Of a stretch of 57,466 nt of DNA, positions 33,783 through 43,495 are shown one piece after another. The notes under the pieces were generated by a model, which was not told the origin of the DNA, did no database searches, and was given only the letters and a program-made list of their open reading frames with translations. Positions within the stretch are counted from its first letter, which is position 1, and each line of letters opens with the position of its first letter. Source of the DNA: Chengkuizengella marina (GTDB lineage Bacteria > Bacillota > Bacilli > Paenibacillales > KCTC-33759); assembly GCF_009910845.1 (NCBI RefSeq), contig NZ_SIJB01000042.1:1-57466 (forward strand), given 5' to 3'. The translations under genes and the position numbers were made by a program.

Positions 33783-36260
33783 ATGAAATTAATCCCTTCA
33801 GTTCAGTTGAAATCTAGAAAGTATAACTTGATCAAGTCTTCATTTTACAAAATGACGTCAGAAAATTCTCTAATACAGATTTTAAAAAATCAAAAGACAA
33901 CGATATTACTTTTAGTGATGGCATTTTTGTTAGGCCGTTCAGTTATACTAGAGCAATTTTCACCCTTTGCTATTTCATATTTTGGTGTTCTTTATTATTT
34001 AAGAAGAGACTTAGTGTATTGGACAGGTCTTTGTCTATGTGTAGGAGCAATATCATCATCCTTTATGATCTCAAATGCTATTATTGTGCAGATGTTGGTA
34101 TTTTATTTTTTACAAATGGGGTTTGAGAAATTAGAAAAGAGAGATTTATCTTATTCTCCTATCATTATATTTTTAACTAGTTTTTTTGTTCATGGATTTT
34201 ATCTATTTTTGTTTAAAGGTTTTACATGGTATGGTGGGATGTCCGTTATTGTAGAATCTGTGTTAAGCTTTATTTTAACCCTGATATTTATACAAGCGGT
34301 GTCTATATTTACAGTTTCCAAAAAAAAATATCAATTAAAGAGTGAAGAAGTGATTTGTCTTACTATATTAATTGCATCTGTTCTTACGGGGGCGGTTGGA
34401 TGGTTTATTGCAGACATTTCAGTAGAACAAGTATTATCCAGATATCTCGTTTTATTATTCGCATTGGTTGGGGGAGCTTCACTGGGTGCATCTATTGGTG
34501 TTGTTTCAGGCATTATACTTAGCCTAGCAAATGTAAGTGCTGTTCACCAAATTAGTTTATTAGCCTTTTCTGGTTTATTAGCAGGTCTAGTAAAAGAGGG
34601 CAATAAGATAGCAGTTGCTATAGGAATGTTGTTAGGCACTTCAATATTAGCAATGTATAATAGCGAACAGTCAGAAATTTTGGTATCCATTTGGGAAACT
34701 TTAGCTGCAATCGTATTGTTTATATTAACACCGAAAAGTTTTATTCAAACTATTGCGAAATATGTACCTGGTACAAAAGAACATATTAAAACTCAGGTTG
34801 ATTATGCTAAAAAAGTAAGAGAGTTAACAGCTCAAAGGGTAGGGCAATTCTCTGAAACATTTCGACAGCTATCCAGCAGTTTTGTGCAACTAGGTGAAAG
34901 TGAAAAAAATAAAGGTAATGATGAACAGATAGGAATGCTCTTAGATTCCGTTTATCAGCGCACTTGTACTACTTGCTGGAGACAAAAACAGTGCTGGGAA
35001 GAAAAGTTCAACAGCACTTTTAATTATATGAATGACATGTTGATGCAAATAGAAAATAATTCTAATATTGGAAAAAGAGATATCCCAATAGAATGGAAAA
35101 ATAGTTGTATAAAAACAGAACAAATGTTGGATGTTATGAAAAACCATTATGATATGTTGAAACAAGATGTACGTTGGAAGCAACAAATTAAAGATAGTAG
35201 GCAAATTGTTGCAGACCAACTTATAGGAGTTTCACAAGTGATGGAGGATTTGGCGGATGAAATTAAAAGAGAGGGTCAAGAATTAAATTTGCAAGAGGAA
35301 CAAATTCGTCAAGCATTAGAGGAATTAGGATTATCCATCTATAGTGTGGATATCATCAGCTTGGATCAAGGAAATGTGGATATTGAAATGGTACATCAAT
35401 ACACAAAGGGTTTTGATGAAAGTCGGAAAATCATAGCCCCTCTTTTATCAAATATATTAGGAGAAAATATAGCTGTATTAAAAGAGGAGTCAGTAAAGGA
35501 AGGTTATCATGTAGTAACTTTTGCATCTGCTAAACGATATGAAGTGATTACAGGAGCAACAGAAGTTGCAAAAGGGGGAGAATTGCTTTCAGGAGATAAT
35601 TATAGCATCTCAGAGTTAGGAAATGGGAAGTTTGCCGTTTCCATAAGTGATGGAATGGGCAACGGTATACGGGCACATAAGGAAAGTATAACTGCTCTAA
35701 GTATTCTTGAACAATTGCTTCAGTCAGGCATGGATGAAAAGATTGCAATTAAATCTGTAAATTCGGTACTATTTTTAAGGTCCTCTGATGAAATGTTCGC
35801 AACGATTGATGTGGCATTAATTGATTTATATACCGCAAAAACTACATTTTTAAAAATTGGATCTACACCTAGTTTCATTAAACGAGGAGATGAAGTGATA
35901 ACGATATCTGAAAATAACTTACCTGTAGGTATTTTACATGAAATAGATGTTGATATAATAGAAATGCAGATGCAACCCAATGATATTATCATTATGATGA
36001 GTGATGGCATTTATGATGCACCTGGCTTAGCTAATAATAAAGAACTTTGGATGAAACGAAATATACAAAATATGCAGACCGACGATCCCCAGGACATTGC
36101 AGATTGTTTATTTGAGGCCATTGTTCGTCAAAATCATGGAGAGATACTTGATGACATGACCGTTGTTGTAGCTAGACTTGATCAGCATATACCTGAATGG
36201 TCTACATTTCGTTGGACCGGCCAGACACAAATTGAGAGGCCTTCAAAAACGGTAGGCTAG
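33783..36260 (+). CDS. spoIIE: Stage II sporulation protein E, membrane PP2C phosphatase
   Basis: An 825-residue protein: about ten TM helices in residues 40-325, a central regulatory and FtsZ-interacting region (about 330-590) with the CWRQKQCW cysteines, and a C-terminal PP2C phosphatase domain (about 590-810). The metal aspartates lie in SISDGMGNG and MMSDGIYD. SpoIIE dephosphorylates SpoIIAA to free sigma-F in the forespore and helps polar septation. Length matches B. subtilis (827). ATG after TAGGTGGTG. Confidence 0.97.
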   Translation: MKLIPSVQLKSRKYNLIKSSFYKMTSENSLIQILKNQKTTILLLVMAFLLGRSVILEQFSPFAISYFGVLYYLRRDLVYWTGLCLCVGAISSSFMISNAIIVQMLVFYFLQMGFEKLEKRDLSYSPIIIFLTSFFVHGFYLFLFKGFTWYGGMSVIVESVLSFILTLIFIQAVSIFTVSKKKYQLKSEEVICLTILIASVLTGAVGWFIADISVEQVLSRYLVLLFALVGGASLGASIGVVSGIILSLANVSAVHQISLLAFSGLLAGLVKEGNKIAVAIGMLLGTSILAMYNSEQSEILVSIWETLAAIVLFILTPKSFIQTIAKYVPGTKEHIKTQVDYAKKVRELTAQRVGQFSETFRQLSSSFVQLGESEKNKGNDEQIGMLLDSVYQRTCTTCWRQKQCWEEKFNSTFNYMNDMLMQIENNSNIGKRDIPIEWKNSCIKTEQMLDVMKNHYDMLKQDVRWKQQIKDSRQIVADQLIGVSQVMEDLADEIKREGQELNLQEEQIRQALEELGLSIYSVDIISLDQGNVDIEMVHQYTKGFDESRKIIAPLLSNILGENIAVLKEESVKEGYHVVTFASAKRYEVITGATEVAKGGELLSGDNYSISELGNGKFAVSISDGMGNGIRAHKESITALSILEQLLQSGMDEKIAIKSVNSVLFLRSSDEMFATIDVALIDLYTAKTTFLKIGSTPSFIKRGDEVITISENNLPVGILHEIDVDIIEMQMQPNDIIIMMSDGIYDAPGLANNKELWMKRNIQNMQTDDPQDIADCLFEAIVRQNHGEILDDMTVVVARLDQHIPEWSTFRWTGQTQIERPSKTVG

Positions 36261-36369
36261 TGTTAACTGGTTTGGAGGGAAATTTAGGTTTTAAACCTTC
36301 ATCAAATGGGAATAATAGAAAATAATATCTTTGTTTCTATTAATCTATTAGTTTGGAGGTTTTGATCAT

Positions 36370-37128
36370 ATGGTACAACAAATTATCGTCATTACAGATG
36401 GGTGTTCAAATGTGGGATTAGATCCAGTGACGGCAGCAGCCCAAGCTCGTGAAGAAAATATCATTGTGAATGTAATAGGTGTTGTAGACGAGGGAGATTT
36501 TGGACTGCGAGGTACAAGAGAAATTGAAGAGATGGCTAAAGCTGGTGGAGGATTAAGTAAAATCGTTCATTCAAAACAATTATCTCAAACCGTTCAAATG
36601 ATGACTCGTAAAACAGTCGTACATACAATTCAGCAGGTTGTGAATGAAGAATTACAGCATATCATAGGATCAACAACCTCATTAGAAGACTTGCATCCCA
36701 ACCAAAGAGAGAAAGTAGTAGATGTAATAGAAGATTTGGAAGAAAATATGCTTTTACGGGTAGTATTACTCGTAGATGCCAGTGCGAGTATGAAACCTAA
36801 AATTAATGCAGTTGAAGATGCAGTTCATGATTTGATGTTAAGTTTACAAGCTAGAGAAGGTAAAAGTGAGGTTTCATTGTTTCATTTTCCTGGATCAAAA
36901 AATAAAAATGAACCTGCAGAAATGGATTTGGATTGGTCCACAGAATATGCAATTATGAAACGGTTATTTTATAAAATAAATATGAGGGGTGCAACACCCA
37001 CAGGACCTGCACTATTAAAAGTGATTGAGTATATGGTTCATAAACATTCAGATGATGAAATAAAAAGGTTGGCAGGAATGAAAGACGTACATAAAAAGGG
37101 TGCGATGTTAAGTGACTACATCGTATAA
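36370..37128 (+). CDS. yabS: vWA-like protein YabS with permuted metal-site order
   Basis: A 252-residue conserved protein next to spoIIE. It contains parts of a von Willebrand A fold in unusual order. The N-terminus holds VITDGCSN (D10, the last metal motif of a classical vWA) with the following strands. DASAS (136-140) and GATPTG (about 212-217) come in the C-terminal half, with no second TDG after them. This suggests a circularly permuted vWA or two half domains. The function is unknown. It overlaps the kinase gene yabT by 17 nt, suggesting a functional pair. Confidence 0.85.
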   Translation: MVQQIIVITDGCSNVGLDPVTAAAQAREENIIVNVIGVVDEGDFGLRGTREIEEMAKAGGGLSKIVHSKQLSQTVQMMTRKTVVHTIQQVVNEELQHIIGSTTSLEDLHPNQREKVVDVIEDLEENMLLRVVLLVDASASMKPKINAVEDAVHDLMLSLQAREGKSEVSLFHFPGSKNKNEPAEMDLDWSTEYAIMKRLFYKINMRGATPTGPALLKVIEYMVHKHSDDEIKRLAGMKDVHKKGAMLSDYIV

Positions 37129-38026
37129 ATCAACAAATACTACTGTTTTACATGAGGGTTTTAAAATTCAGGGGAAGTGGAATAAAAAAAATTATGAAAT
37201 CCAACGTTTGCTTGGAGAAGGTACAAGTGGTAAAGTCTATTTAGTAAACTATAATCAGAATGTATTTGCGATGAAGATCGGATTAGACGAAATAAGTCTT
37301 CAGTCTGAAATTAATGTAATAAAAAAAATAAATAAAAAACTTGAACCAGATAAGAAAATATTTATAGATTCTGATGATTTTGAGTTGAATGGTAAGATCT
37401 ACTCTTTTTATATTATGAAATATATTCAAGGGTTAGATGCTAAGTTGTTTTTAAATTCAAATGGTCAGCAATGGTTTCATTTAGTAGGGTTAAATATTTT
37501 AAATCAATTACAAAAACTACATCAGATGAATTTCATATTTGGGGATTTAAAAATTGAAAATGTGATTGTTTCTGAGTTTGGGAAAGTGACATTAATAGAT
37601 TATGGGGGAGTTACTCCTAAAGGGCGCTCTATTAAGCAGTTTACAGAAATATATGATCGAGGTTACTGGATAAATGGGACAAGAAAAGCAGACGAAGCTT
37701 ATGATATTTTTTCCTTTGCTATTTTATGTTTAATTTTAACCGGTGCGCTTTCTATTTCAAATTTAACTTCAGAGAAAAGAAGTGGTTCATATTTATTAAA
37801 AAGAGCTAAAACAAACCCACACTGTAAACGTATGATCCCATTTTTAGAGAAAGCGTTAAACGGAACATTTTCATCAACGAGATGTGCGCGTGAGGAATGG
37901 AAAAAACTAATGTATGGTAATGGTTTTGAAAATTCAAATTCAATTGAATTACCATGGTTAAAACCAGCATTGGCTTCTTCCATTTTTGTGTTAGTTGTGA
38001 CTGTTTACTTTAGTTTTATTTATTAA
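37112..38026 (+). CDS. yabT: Hanks-type serine/threonine kinase YabT (PrkT)
   Basis: A 304-residue kinase with a glycine loop GEGTSG (35-40), VAIK-like lysine K55 (AMKIG), catalytic loop GDLKIENV (D145, N150) and DYG (D163) in place of DFG. A C-terminal TM helix (about 284-302) anchors it. Extracellular PASTA repeats are absent. B. subtilis YabT acts in the septum during sporulation and is stimulated by DNA, phosphorylating RecA among others. Start GTG lies within the yabS end. Confidence 0.92.
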   Translation: MTTSYKSTNTTVLHEGFKIQGKWNKKNYEIQRLLGEGTSGKVYLVNYNQNVFAMKIGLDEISLQSEINVIKKINKKLEPDKKIFIDSDDFELNGKIYSFYIMKYIQGLDAKLFLNSNGQQWFHLVGLNILNQLQKLHQMNFIFGDLKIENVIVSEFGKVTLIDYGGVTPKGRSIKQFTEIYDRGYWINGTRKADEAYDIFSFAILCLILTGALSISNLTSEKRSGSYLLKRAKTNPHCKRMIPFLEKALNGTFSSTRCAREEWKKLMYGNGFENSNSIELPWLKPALASSIFVLVVTVYFSFIY

Positions 38027-38088
38027 CACAACGTGGCAATTCTGACACAGTAATTCACCATTTCATCAGTGTAATAAGGAGTGAACAT

Positions 38089-39513
38089 ATGGGGTTAGTT
38101 CAAAACATAGAGAAACTCATCAAAGAAAAACATTTATTTGAAGTTGGTGAAACAATCATTGTTGCTTTATCGGGTGGTCCTGATTCAATGGCATTGCTTC
38201 ATATTTTACATACTCTTTCATCAAAGTGGAATTTTAAGTTAATCGCAGTACATATTAACCATCAGTTTCGTGGATCGGAGGCAGATCAAGAAGAAATATT
38301 GGTTCAACAGTGGTGCAATGATTTAAAAGTTCACTGTGAAATTGGAAAAATAGATGTCCCTGCTTATATAGAACAAACAGGAAAAAATGCACAAGTTGCT
38401 GCAAGGGAAAAAAGATATGATTTTTTATTTCAAATAGCTAAAAAATACGGTTCCAGGAAAATAACTTTAGCACATCATGCTAATGATCAAGCAGAGACAA
38501 TATTGATGAGATTGATACGTGGTACAGGGCCTGAAGGATTAGCTGGAATTTCCATGAAAAGAATGGAAAATAAAATGAATCTCATTCGTCCATTGTTACA
38601 TATATACAAATCAGAAATTCTTTCATACTGTCATTATAACCAATTAAATTATACTCTAGATAGTAGCAATCAACAAAGGAAGTATTTCAGAAATGAAGTT
38701 AGATTGGATGTAATTCCATATTTAAAGAAATATAATCATAAGTTGGAACAATCCTTAAATCGTTTGTCAGATATGATGTCTGAAGAACAGAGTTTCTTGG
38801 ACCAGGAAACGAATAGATACTTTAAGGAAATCATAAAGGAAAATCAGTATGGTTTTTATTTTTCTAGAAAGACTTTTATTTCCTTACACATTGCTTTACA
38901 AAGAAGACTGATTAAACTAATATTAAGTTATCTTTGTTCTGAGCCCTATTTATTTGATTATAAAATTATAGAAATGAGCCGAGTTGCAATAGAACAAAAT
39001 GCTACATCCACAATGAGCCTTGATATTAGTGAGCAGATTTTTTTTATAAGAGAATATGATCAAGTTGAGTTTTCTAATCAAAAACCGAACAATGATTTAT
39101 CATTTAGTTATCAAATTGAGGAAAACACAAACCAACTTGAAGTATTGGAAGCAAACGCATTATTTCAGTTTACAGAACAAACAGTTTCAAAAAGCGACCT
39201 AGATCATTTAATCAATGGTCGATTAAATACGGAAGTCATATTTGATATGAATCAACTTTTTTTCCCACTTTACATTCGAAATCGAAAACCAGGAGATCGA
39301 ATGAAACTAAAAGGATTAAATGGAACTAAAAAAGTAAAAAATATTTTCATTGATGAAAAAATTCCACCTTCCAAGAGAGAGAAAATTCCACTATTGGTTG
39401 ATGCAAAACAGCAAGTTCTATGGATTCCTGGAATTCGTGTTTCCAGCCATGCTGTTTTGGAAGAAAAGACTTCACGTATTTTACATATTCAATATAAAAA
39501 TTCCATACTTTAA
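38089..39513 (+). CDS. tilS: tRNA(Ile)-lysidine synthetase
   Basis: A 474-residue N-type ATP pyrophosphatase that converts C34 of the CAU-anticodon tRNA(Ile) to lysidine, switching it from Met to Ile decoding. P-loop motif SGGPDS (28-33), HINHQFRG, the LAHHANDQAETILMR core (about 126-140), and the C-terminal domain GDRMKLKG ... KKVKNIFIDEKIP. Essential in Bacillus. ATG after AAGGAGTG. It is directly upstream of hpt and ftsH, the universal Bacillales order. Confidence 0.96.
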   Translation: MGLVQNIEKLIKEKHLFEVGETIIVALSGGPDSMALLHILHTLSSKWNFKLIAVHINHQFRGSEADQEEILVQQWCNDLKVHCEIGKIDVPAYIEQTGKNAQVAAREKRYDFLFQIAKKYGSRKITLAHHANDQAETILMRLIRGTGPEGLAGISMKRMENKMNLIRPLLHIYKSEILSYCHYNQLNYTLDSSNQQRKYFRNEVRLDVIPYLKKYNHKLEQSLNRLSDMMSEEQSFLDQETNRYFKEIIKENQYGFYFSRKTFISLHIALQRRLIKLILSYLCSEPYLFDYKIIEMSRVAIEQNATSTMSLDISEQIFFIREYDQVEFSNQKPNNDLSFSYQIEENTNQLEVLEANALFQFTEQTVSKSDLDHLINGRLNTEVIFDMNQLFFPLYIRNRKPGDRMKLKGLNGTKKVKNIFIDEKIPPSKREKIPLLVDAKQQVLWIPGIRVSSHAVLEEKTSRILHIQYKNSIL

Positions 39514-39532
39514 TTTATAGGAGGTTAGTTTT

Positions 39533-40075
39533 TTGCATAACGATATAAAAAAGACATTATACAGCGAAGAGCAAATTCAAGAAAAAATTAATGACCTAGG
39601 TCAAATGATTACAAGAGATTTTAAAGAAAAAAACCCTTTGGTAATTTGTGTATTAAAAGGTGCTTTTATTTTTATGTCAGACTTAGTTAAAAAAATAGAC
39701 ATTCCTCTGGAAATAGATTTTATGGCCGTTTCTAGTTACGGTCAGTCTACCAAATCATCAGGTGTTGTAAAAATTGTTAAAGATTTAGATGTCCCTGTTG
39801 AAGGTAGGGATGTTCTTATTGTAGAAGATATTATTGACAGCGGTCTAACGTTAAGTTATTTAGTAGATGTTCTGAAAGGTAGAAATGCTTTATCAACTAC
39901 CATAGTGACTTTATTTGATAAACCAGGAGGAAGAACAGTAGATCTAGAGGTTGACTATAAAGGGTTTATATTACCTAATGAATTTGTTGTTGGATATGGC
40001 TTGGATTATGCGGAAAAATATCGTAACCTTCCTTATATAGGAATATTAAAAAATGAAGTTTATTCACATTCTTAA
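39533..40075 (+). CDS. hpt: Hypoxanthine-guanine phosphoribosyltransferase
   Basis: A 180-residue purine salvage enzyme: PPi loop [23 protein letters not shown] flexible loop, PRPP-binding [14 protein letters not shown] (about 95-108) and purine-contacting [18 protein letters not shown]. In B. subtilis HprT also interacts with TilS to activate ftsH. Start is TTG, 10 nt or so after TAGGAGG, 19 nt beyond tilS. Confidence 0.95.
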   Translation: MHNDIKKTLYSEEQIQEKINDLGQMITRDFKEKNPLVICVLKGAFIFMSDLVKKIDIPLEIDFMAVSSYGQSTKSSGVVKIVKDLDVPVEGRDVLIVEDIIDSGLTLSYLVDVLKGRNALSTTIVTLFDKPGGRTVDLEVDYKGFILPNEFVVGYGLDYAEKYRNLPYIGILKNEVYSHS

Positions 40076-40119
40076 TGATGTAATTCAAAAAGGTTTATTC
40101 ACACCATTTCATGGCTAAG

Positions 40120-40149
40120 TTGTGAATGAAAGTTAGGATATGTTAAAAT
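40120..40149 (+). promoter_or_regulatory. Candidate sigma-A promoter of ftsH
   Basis: TTGTGA (40120-40125), 18 nt, TAAAAT (40144-40149) with an upstream TGT resembling an extended -10. Moderately good match, about 30 nt upstream of the ftsH start. Confidence 0.5.
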
Positions 40150-40179
40150 AGATAATGTGCTTTGTAGAGGAGGTAGGGG

Positions 40180-42171
40180 ATGAAAAATCGATTCATTCGC
40201 AACACTGGATTTTATTTATTAGTTGTATTAATTATTATTGGTATTGTTCAATTTATTAGTGGTCAAAACGAACAGGTGGAGGTTTTGAACTACTCTCAAT
40301 TTGAAGAGCAATTATTAAATAATAATATTCAAGAAGTATCTTCGCAATTTGATGGATATACTACGAATTTAGAAGGGACATTTGTTAACCCGATAAGTGA
40401 TACAGGATCTAAAAATTTTCAGCTTTATGGTCCGGACACCGATGCACTTGATGAGTTGTTGAAACAGCATACAGAGGTTGAGTACAAACCGATGGAAACA
40501 CCAAGCGTATGGGTGACATTGTTGACATCACTTATCCCGTTTATCATTATCTTTGTTATATTTTTCTTCTTGCTTAATCAAGCTCAGGGTAGTGGCGGCA
40601 AAGTGATGAACTTTGGTAAAAGCAAAGCCCGTTTATATAATGATGAAAAGAAAAAGGTAACTTTTAATGATGTAGCTGGGGCAGATGAGGAAAAACAAGA
40701 GCTGGTAGAAGTTGTTGAATTTTTAAAAGATCCAAGGAAGTTTTCGAATTTAGGAGCAAGAATTCCAAAGGGACTTTTATTAGTTGGACCACCAGGGACA
40801 GGTAAAACGTTACTTGCACGCGCGGTTGCTGGAGAAGCAGGCGTTCCATTCTTTTCTATAAGTGGTTCAGATTTTGTAGAAATGTTTGTGGGTGTTGGTG
40901 CATCTCGCGTTCGTGATTTATTTGAAAATGCAAAGAAAAATGCGCCATGTATTATCTTTATTGATGAAATTGACGCTGTTGGTAGACAACGTGGAGCAGG
41001 ATTAGGTGGAGGTCATGATGAGCGTGAGCAAACCTTAAATCAGCTTCTTGTTGAAATGGATGGTTTTGGTGCAAACGAAGGGATCATTATCGTTGCAGCA
41101 ACCAATAGACCGGATATTTTAGACCCGGCACTTTTACGTCCTGGACGTTTTGACAGACAAATTACAGTAGATCGTCCTGATGTAAGAGGACGTGAAGCAG
41201 TATTAAAAGTACATGCTCGGAATAAACCAATTTCAAAAGATGTTAATTTAGAAACATTGGCTCGTTATACTACTGGATTTACAGGAGCTGACCTAGAAAA
41301 CTTATTAAATGAAGCCGCTCTTATTGCAGCCCGAAGAAATCGTAAAGATATCAGCATGAGTGAATTGGATGAAGCATTTGATCGAGTAGTTGTAGGTACT
41401 GAAAAGAAAAGTCGTGTGATCAGCGAAAAAGAAAAACGTACCATTGCATATCATGAAGCAGGTCATACCATTATTGGTTATTTTGTTAGAAACGCAGATA
41501 TTATGCATAAAGTTACGATTGTTCCAAGAGGACGTGCTGGGGGTTATGCAATGATGATCCCTAAAGATGGGGAAGATCGTATGCTGAATACAAAGAATGA
41601 GCTTTTAGATAGAGTAACCGGATTGCTTGGTGGAAGGGTTGCAGAAGAATTATTTATAGGTGAAGTTGGCACAGGTGCTTATGATGACTTCAAAAAAGCA
41701 ACAGGTATCGTTAGAGCCATGGTCATGGAATATGGAATGAGTAAACTGGGTCCAATGCAATTTGGTCAAACACAAGGACAGGTCTTTTTAGGAAGAGATA
41801 TTGGCCATGAACAGAACTATAGTGATGCTATTGCATATGAAATTGATCAAGAAATGCAAACCATGATTCGAGAGCGATATGATCAAGCAAAAGAAATTTT
41901 AACCAAATATGAAGATAAAGTACATCTTATTGCCAAATCATTATTAAATTTAGAAACGTTAGATAAAGATCAAATTACTGAGATTATTGAAGAAGGGAAA
42001 ATTCTTGAACGTAAACTTGGTGAACATAAAGATGTTCAGGTGAATAGTTCTAAAGATAGTGATGACGATGTTAAAGTCAACATTCAAAAACAAGATGATC
42101 AAGATGACTCTAATAAACTTAAATTTGATAAAAATAATGATGATAAAGACGATACAGATGACAAGTCATAA
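40180..42171 (+). CDS. ftsH: ATP-dependent zinc metalloprotease FtsH
   Basis: A 663-residue membrane AAA protease. TM1 is at about 8-26 and TM2 at about 107-131, flanking an extracytosolic domain. Walker A GPPGTGKT (203-210), Walker B FIDEID, the second-region-of-homology [20 protein letters not shown], and HEAGH (425-429) with the distal acidic ligand in AYDDF. It degrades membrane and regulatory proteins, and in B. subtilis is needed for sporulation via Spo0E. The C-terminus is a long Asp/Lys-rich tail (about 620-663), typical but longer than the fold needs. Confidence 0.97.
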   Translation: MKNRFIRNTGFYLLVVLIIIGIVQFISGQNEQVEVLNYSQFEEQLLNNNIQEVSSQFDGYTTNLEGTFVNPISDTGSKNFQLYGPDTDALDELLKQHTEVEYKPMETPSVWVTLLTSLIPFIIIFVIFFFLLNQAQGSGGKVMNFGKSKARLYNDEKKKVTFNDVAGADEEKQELVEVVEFLKDPRKFSNLGARIPKGLLLVGPPGTGKTLLARAVAGEAGVPFFSISGSDFVEMFVGVGASRVRDLFENAKKNAPCIIFIDEIDAVGRQRGAGLGGGHDEREQTLNQLLVEMDGFGANEGIIIVAATNRPDILDPALLRPGRFDRQITVDRPDVRGREAVLKVHARNKPISKDVNLETLARYTTGFTGADLENLLNEAALIAARRNRKDISMSELDEAFDRVVVGTEKKSRVISEKEKRTIAYHEAGHTIIGYFVRNADIMHKVTIVPRGRAGGYAMMIPKDGEDRMLNTKNELLDRVTGLLGGRVAEELFIGEVGTGAYDDFKKATGIVRAMVMEYGMSKLGPMQFGQTQGQVFLGRDIGHEQNYSDAIAYEIDQEMQTMIRERYDQAKEILTKYEDKVHLIAKSLLNLETLDKDQITEIIEEGKILERKLGEHKDVQVNSSKDSDDDVKVNIQKQDDQDDSNKLKFDKNNDDKDDTDDKS

Positions 42172-42198
42172 AAATAAATAAAAGTTAGTATTAATGAT

Positions 42199-42235
42199 AA
42201 AATCCGGAGTGTACTTTACACTTCCGGATTTTTCT
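42199..42235 (+). terminator. Terminator after ftsH
   Basis: AAATCCGGA-GTGTA pairs with TACACTTCCGGATTT (one bulged A) around a very small loop, followed by TTTC. GC-rich and well placed. Confidence 0.88.
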
Positions 42236-42248
42236 TTCCCTATTTTTA

Positions 42249-42277
42249 TTGACATGATGGTTCAGGTTGTGTACATT
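42249..42277 (+). promoter_or_regulatory. Sigma-A promoter of the nad operon
   Basis: TTGACA (42249-42254), 17 nt, TACATT (42272-42277). The leader to nadA is about 105 nt, AT-rich; I found no clear operator in it. Confidence 0.75.
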
Positions 42278-42390
42278 AGTTGTAAAATTTGATTTAGTAA
42301 AGTAACATGGTTTTAAACATAATAAATTAAAAGTATTTGCATTTATTTGTTCATTTTTTCACAAAGTCATATAGAGGGGTGTGGATTTAA

Positions 42391-43329
42391 ATGGAAGCTT
42401 TGGCTTTAGAGAGAAAAGCGGAACGGAATCAGCAGTTGAGAGAAAGACTTCTTGAATTAAAAAAGGAAAAAAACGCTATTATATTAGCACATTATTATCA
42501 ACGTGATGAAATACAAGAGGTAGCAGATTTTCGTGGAGATTCATTTTTATTAGCACAAAAAGCAGCGGAAACAGATGCAGATGTTATTGTTTTTTGTGGT
42601 GTACATTTTATGGGTGAAAGTGCTAAAATATTAGCTCCAGATAAAACTGTCATCATACCTGATGAAAGAGCAGGTTGTCCTATGGCTGACATGGTTAATG
42701 TAGAAGGGTTACGTGAATTAAAACGTAAACATCCTGATGCAACAGTGGTAACTTATATTAATTCATCAGCAGAAATCAAAGCAGAAACTGACATATGCTG
42801 TACCTCAGCAAATGCAGTGAAAGTGATTCAGTCTTTAGACACAGATGAAATTATTTGGGTACCAGATAAAAACCTAGGTCATTACGTATCACAATTTACG
42901 GACAAAAAAATGATTCTTTGGGAAGGTTATTGTAATACTCATGATATGTTAACTGTTAAGGATGTAGAAGAAATGAAAGCTAAATATCCTAATGCAGAGT
43001 TTGTTGTACATCCAGAGTGTAGACCAGAGGTTATAGAGATAGCAGATTTTGTGGGTAGCACAACGGGCATTTTAAAGTATTGTAAGGAATCTGAATGTCA
43101 AGAGTTTATCGTTGGTACAGAGGACGGTACAGGGTATCAGCTTCGTAAGGATAGTCCTAATAAAAAATTCCATTTTGCAACAAAGTTTTTAGTTTGTCCG
43201 AATATGAAAGTGAATAATTTAAAAAAATTAGTGCGTTCTTTAGAGGATATGAAACCACAGATTTATGTTCCACCTCACATAGCAGAGAAAGCAAAATTAT
43301 CATTACAGAGTATGCTAGAAGTTAAATAA
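42391..43329 (+). CDS. nadA: Quinolinate synthase A
   Basis: Condenses iminoaspartate with dihydroxyacetone phosphate to quinolinate for de novo NAD synthesis. 312 residues, the short form. The likely [4Fe-4S] ligands are C96 (RAGCPMAD), C181 (WEGYCNTH) and C269 (LVCPNMK), whose spacing agrees with characterised NadA enzymes. Other motifs: LAHYYQRDEIQ and CGVHFMGESAKIL. ATG 42391 follows GAGGGGTG. In B. subtilis the nad genes are at a different locus, whereas here they sit between ftsH and coaX. Confidence 0.95.
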   Translation: MEALALERKAERNQQLRERLLELKKEKNAIILAHYYQRDEIQEVADFRGDSFLLAQKAAETDADVIVFCGVHFMGESAKILAPDKTVIIPDERAGCPMADMVNVEGLRELKRKHPDATVVTYINSSAEIKAETDICCTSANAVKVIQSLDTDEIIWVPDKNLGHYVSQFTDKKMILWEGYCNTHDMLTVKDVEEMKAKYPNAEFVVHPECRPEVIEIADFVGSTTGILKYCKESECQEFIVGTEDGTGYQLRKDSPNKKFHFATKFLVCPNMKVNNLKKLVRSLEDMKPQIYVPPHIAEKAKLSLQSMLEVK

Positions 43330-43356
43330 TTGACCATTTTTATAATAGTTCATAGC

Positions 43357-43460
43357 CCCGCAAAAGTAATAAGATGAACCTTCAACCGTTTCACTTCACT
43401 TTTGTGGGTGTTTCTTTTTATAACCTCTTAGAGAGGCTCCAATTGGGGCTTTTGTTTTAT
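43357..43460 (+). terminator. Two consecutive hairpins between nadA and nadB
   Basis: First: CCCGCAAAAGT (43357-43367) pairs with ACTTTTGTGGG (43398-43408) over a 30-nt loop, then TGTTTCTTTTT. Second: AGGCTCC-AATT-GGGGCTT (43434-43451) then TTGTTTT. Both look like intrinsic terminators, yet nadB follows in the same direction only 35 nt later with no obvious promoter between. They may attenuate transcription so that NadA exceeds NadB and NadC. Confidence 0.6.
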
Positions 43461-43495
43461 GCACGAATTTATGTTGAAGAGAATAGGTGATAAGA

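Noticed and set aside
36901-37128. Truncation of YabS at its C-terminus
   Set aside because: The missing last metal motif is present at the N-terminus, the gene overlaps yabT normally and the length fits the family, so permutation explains it better than damage.
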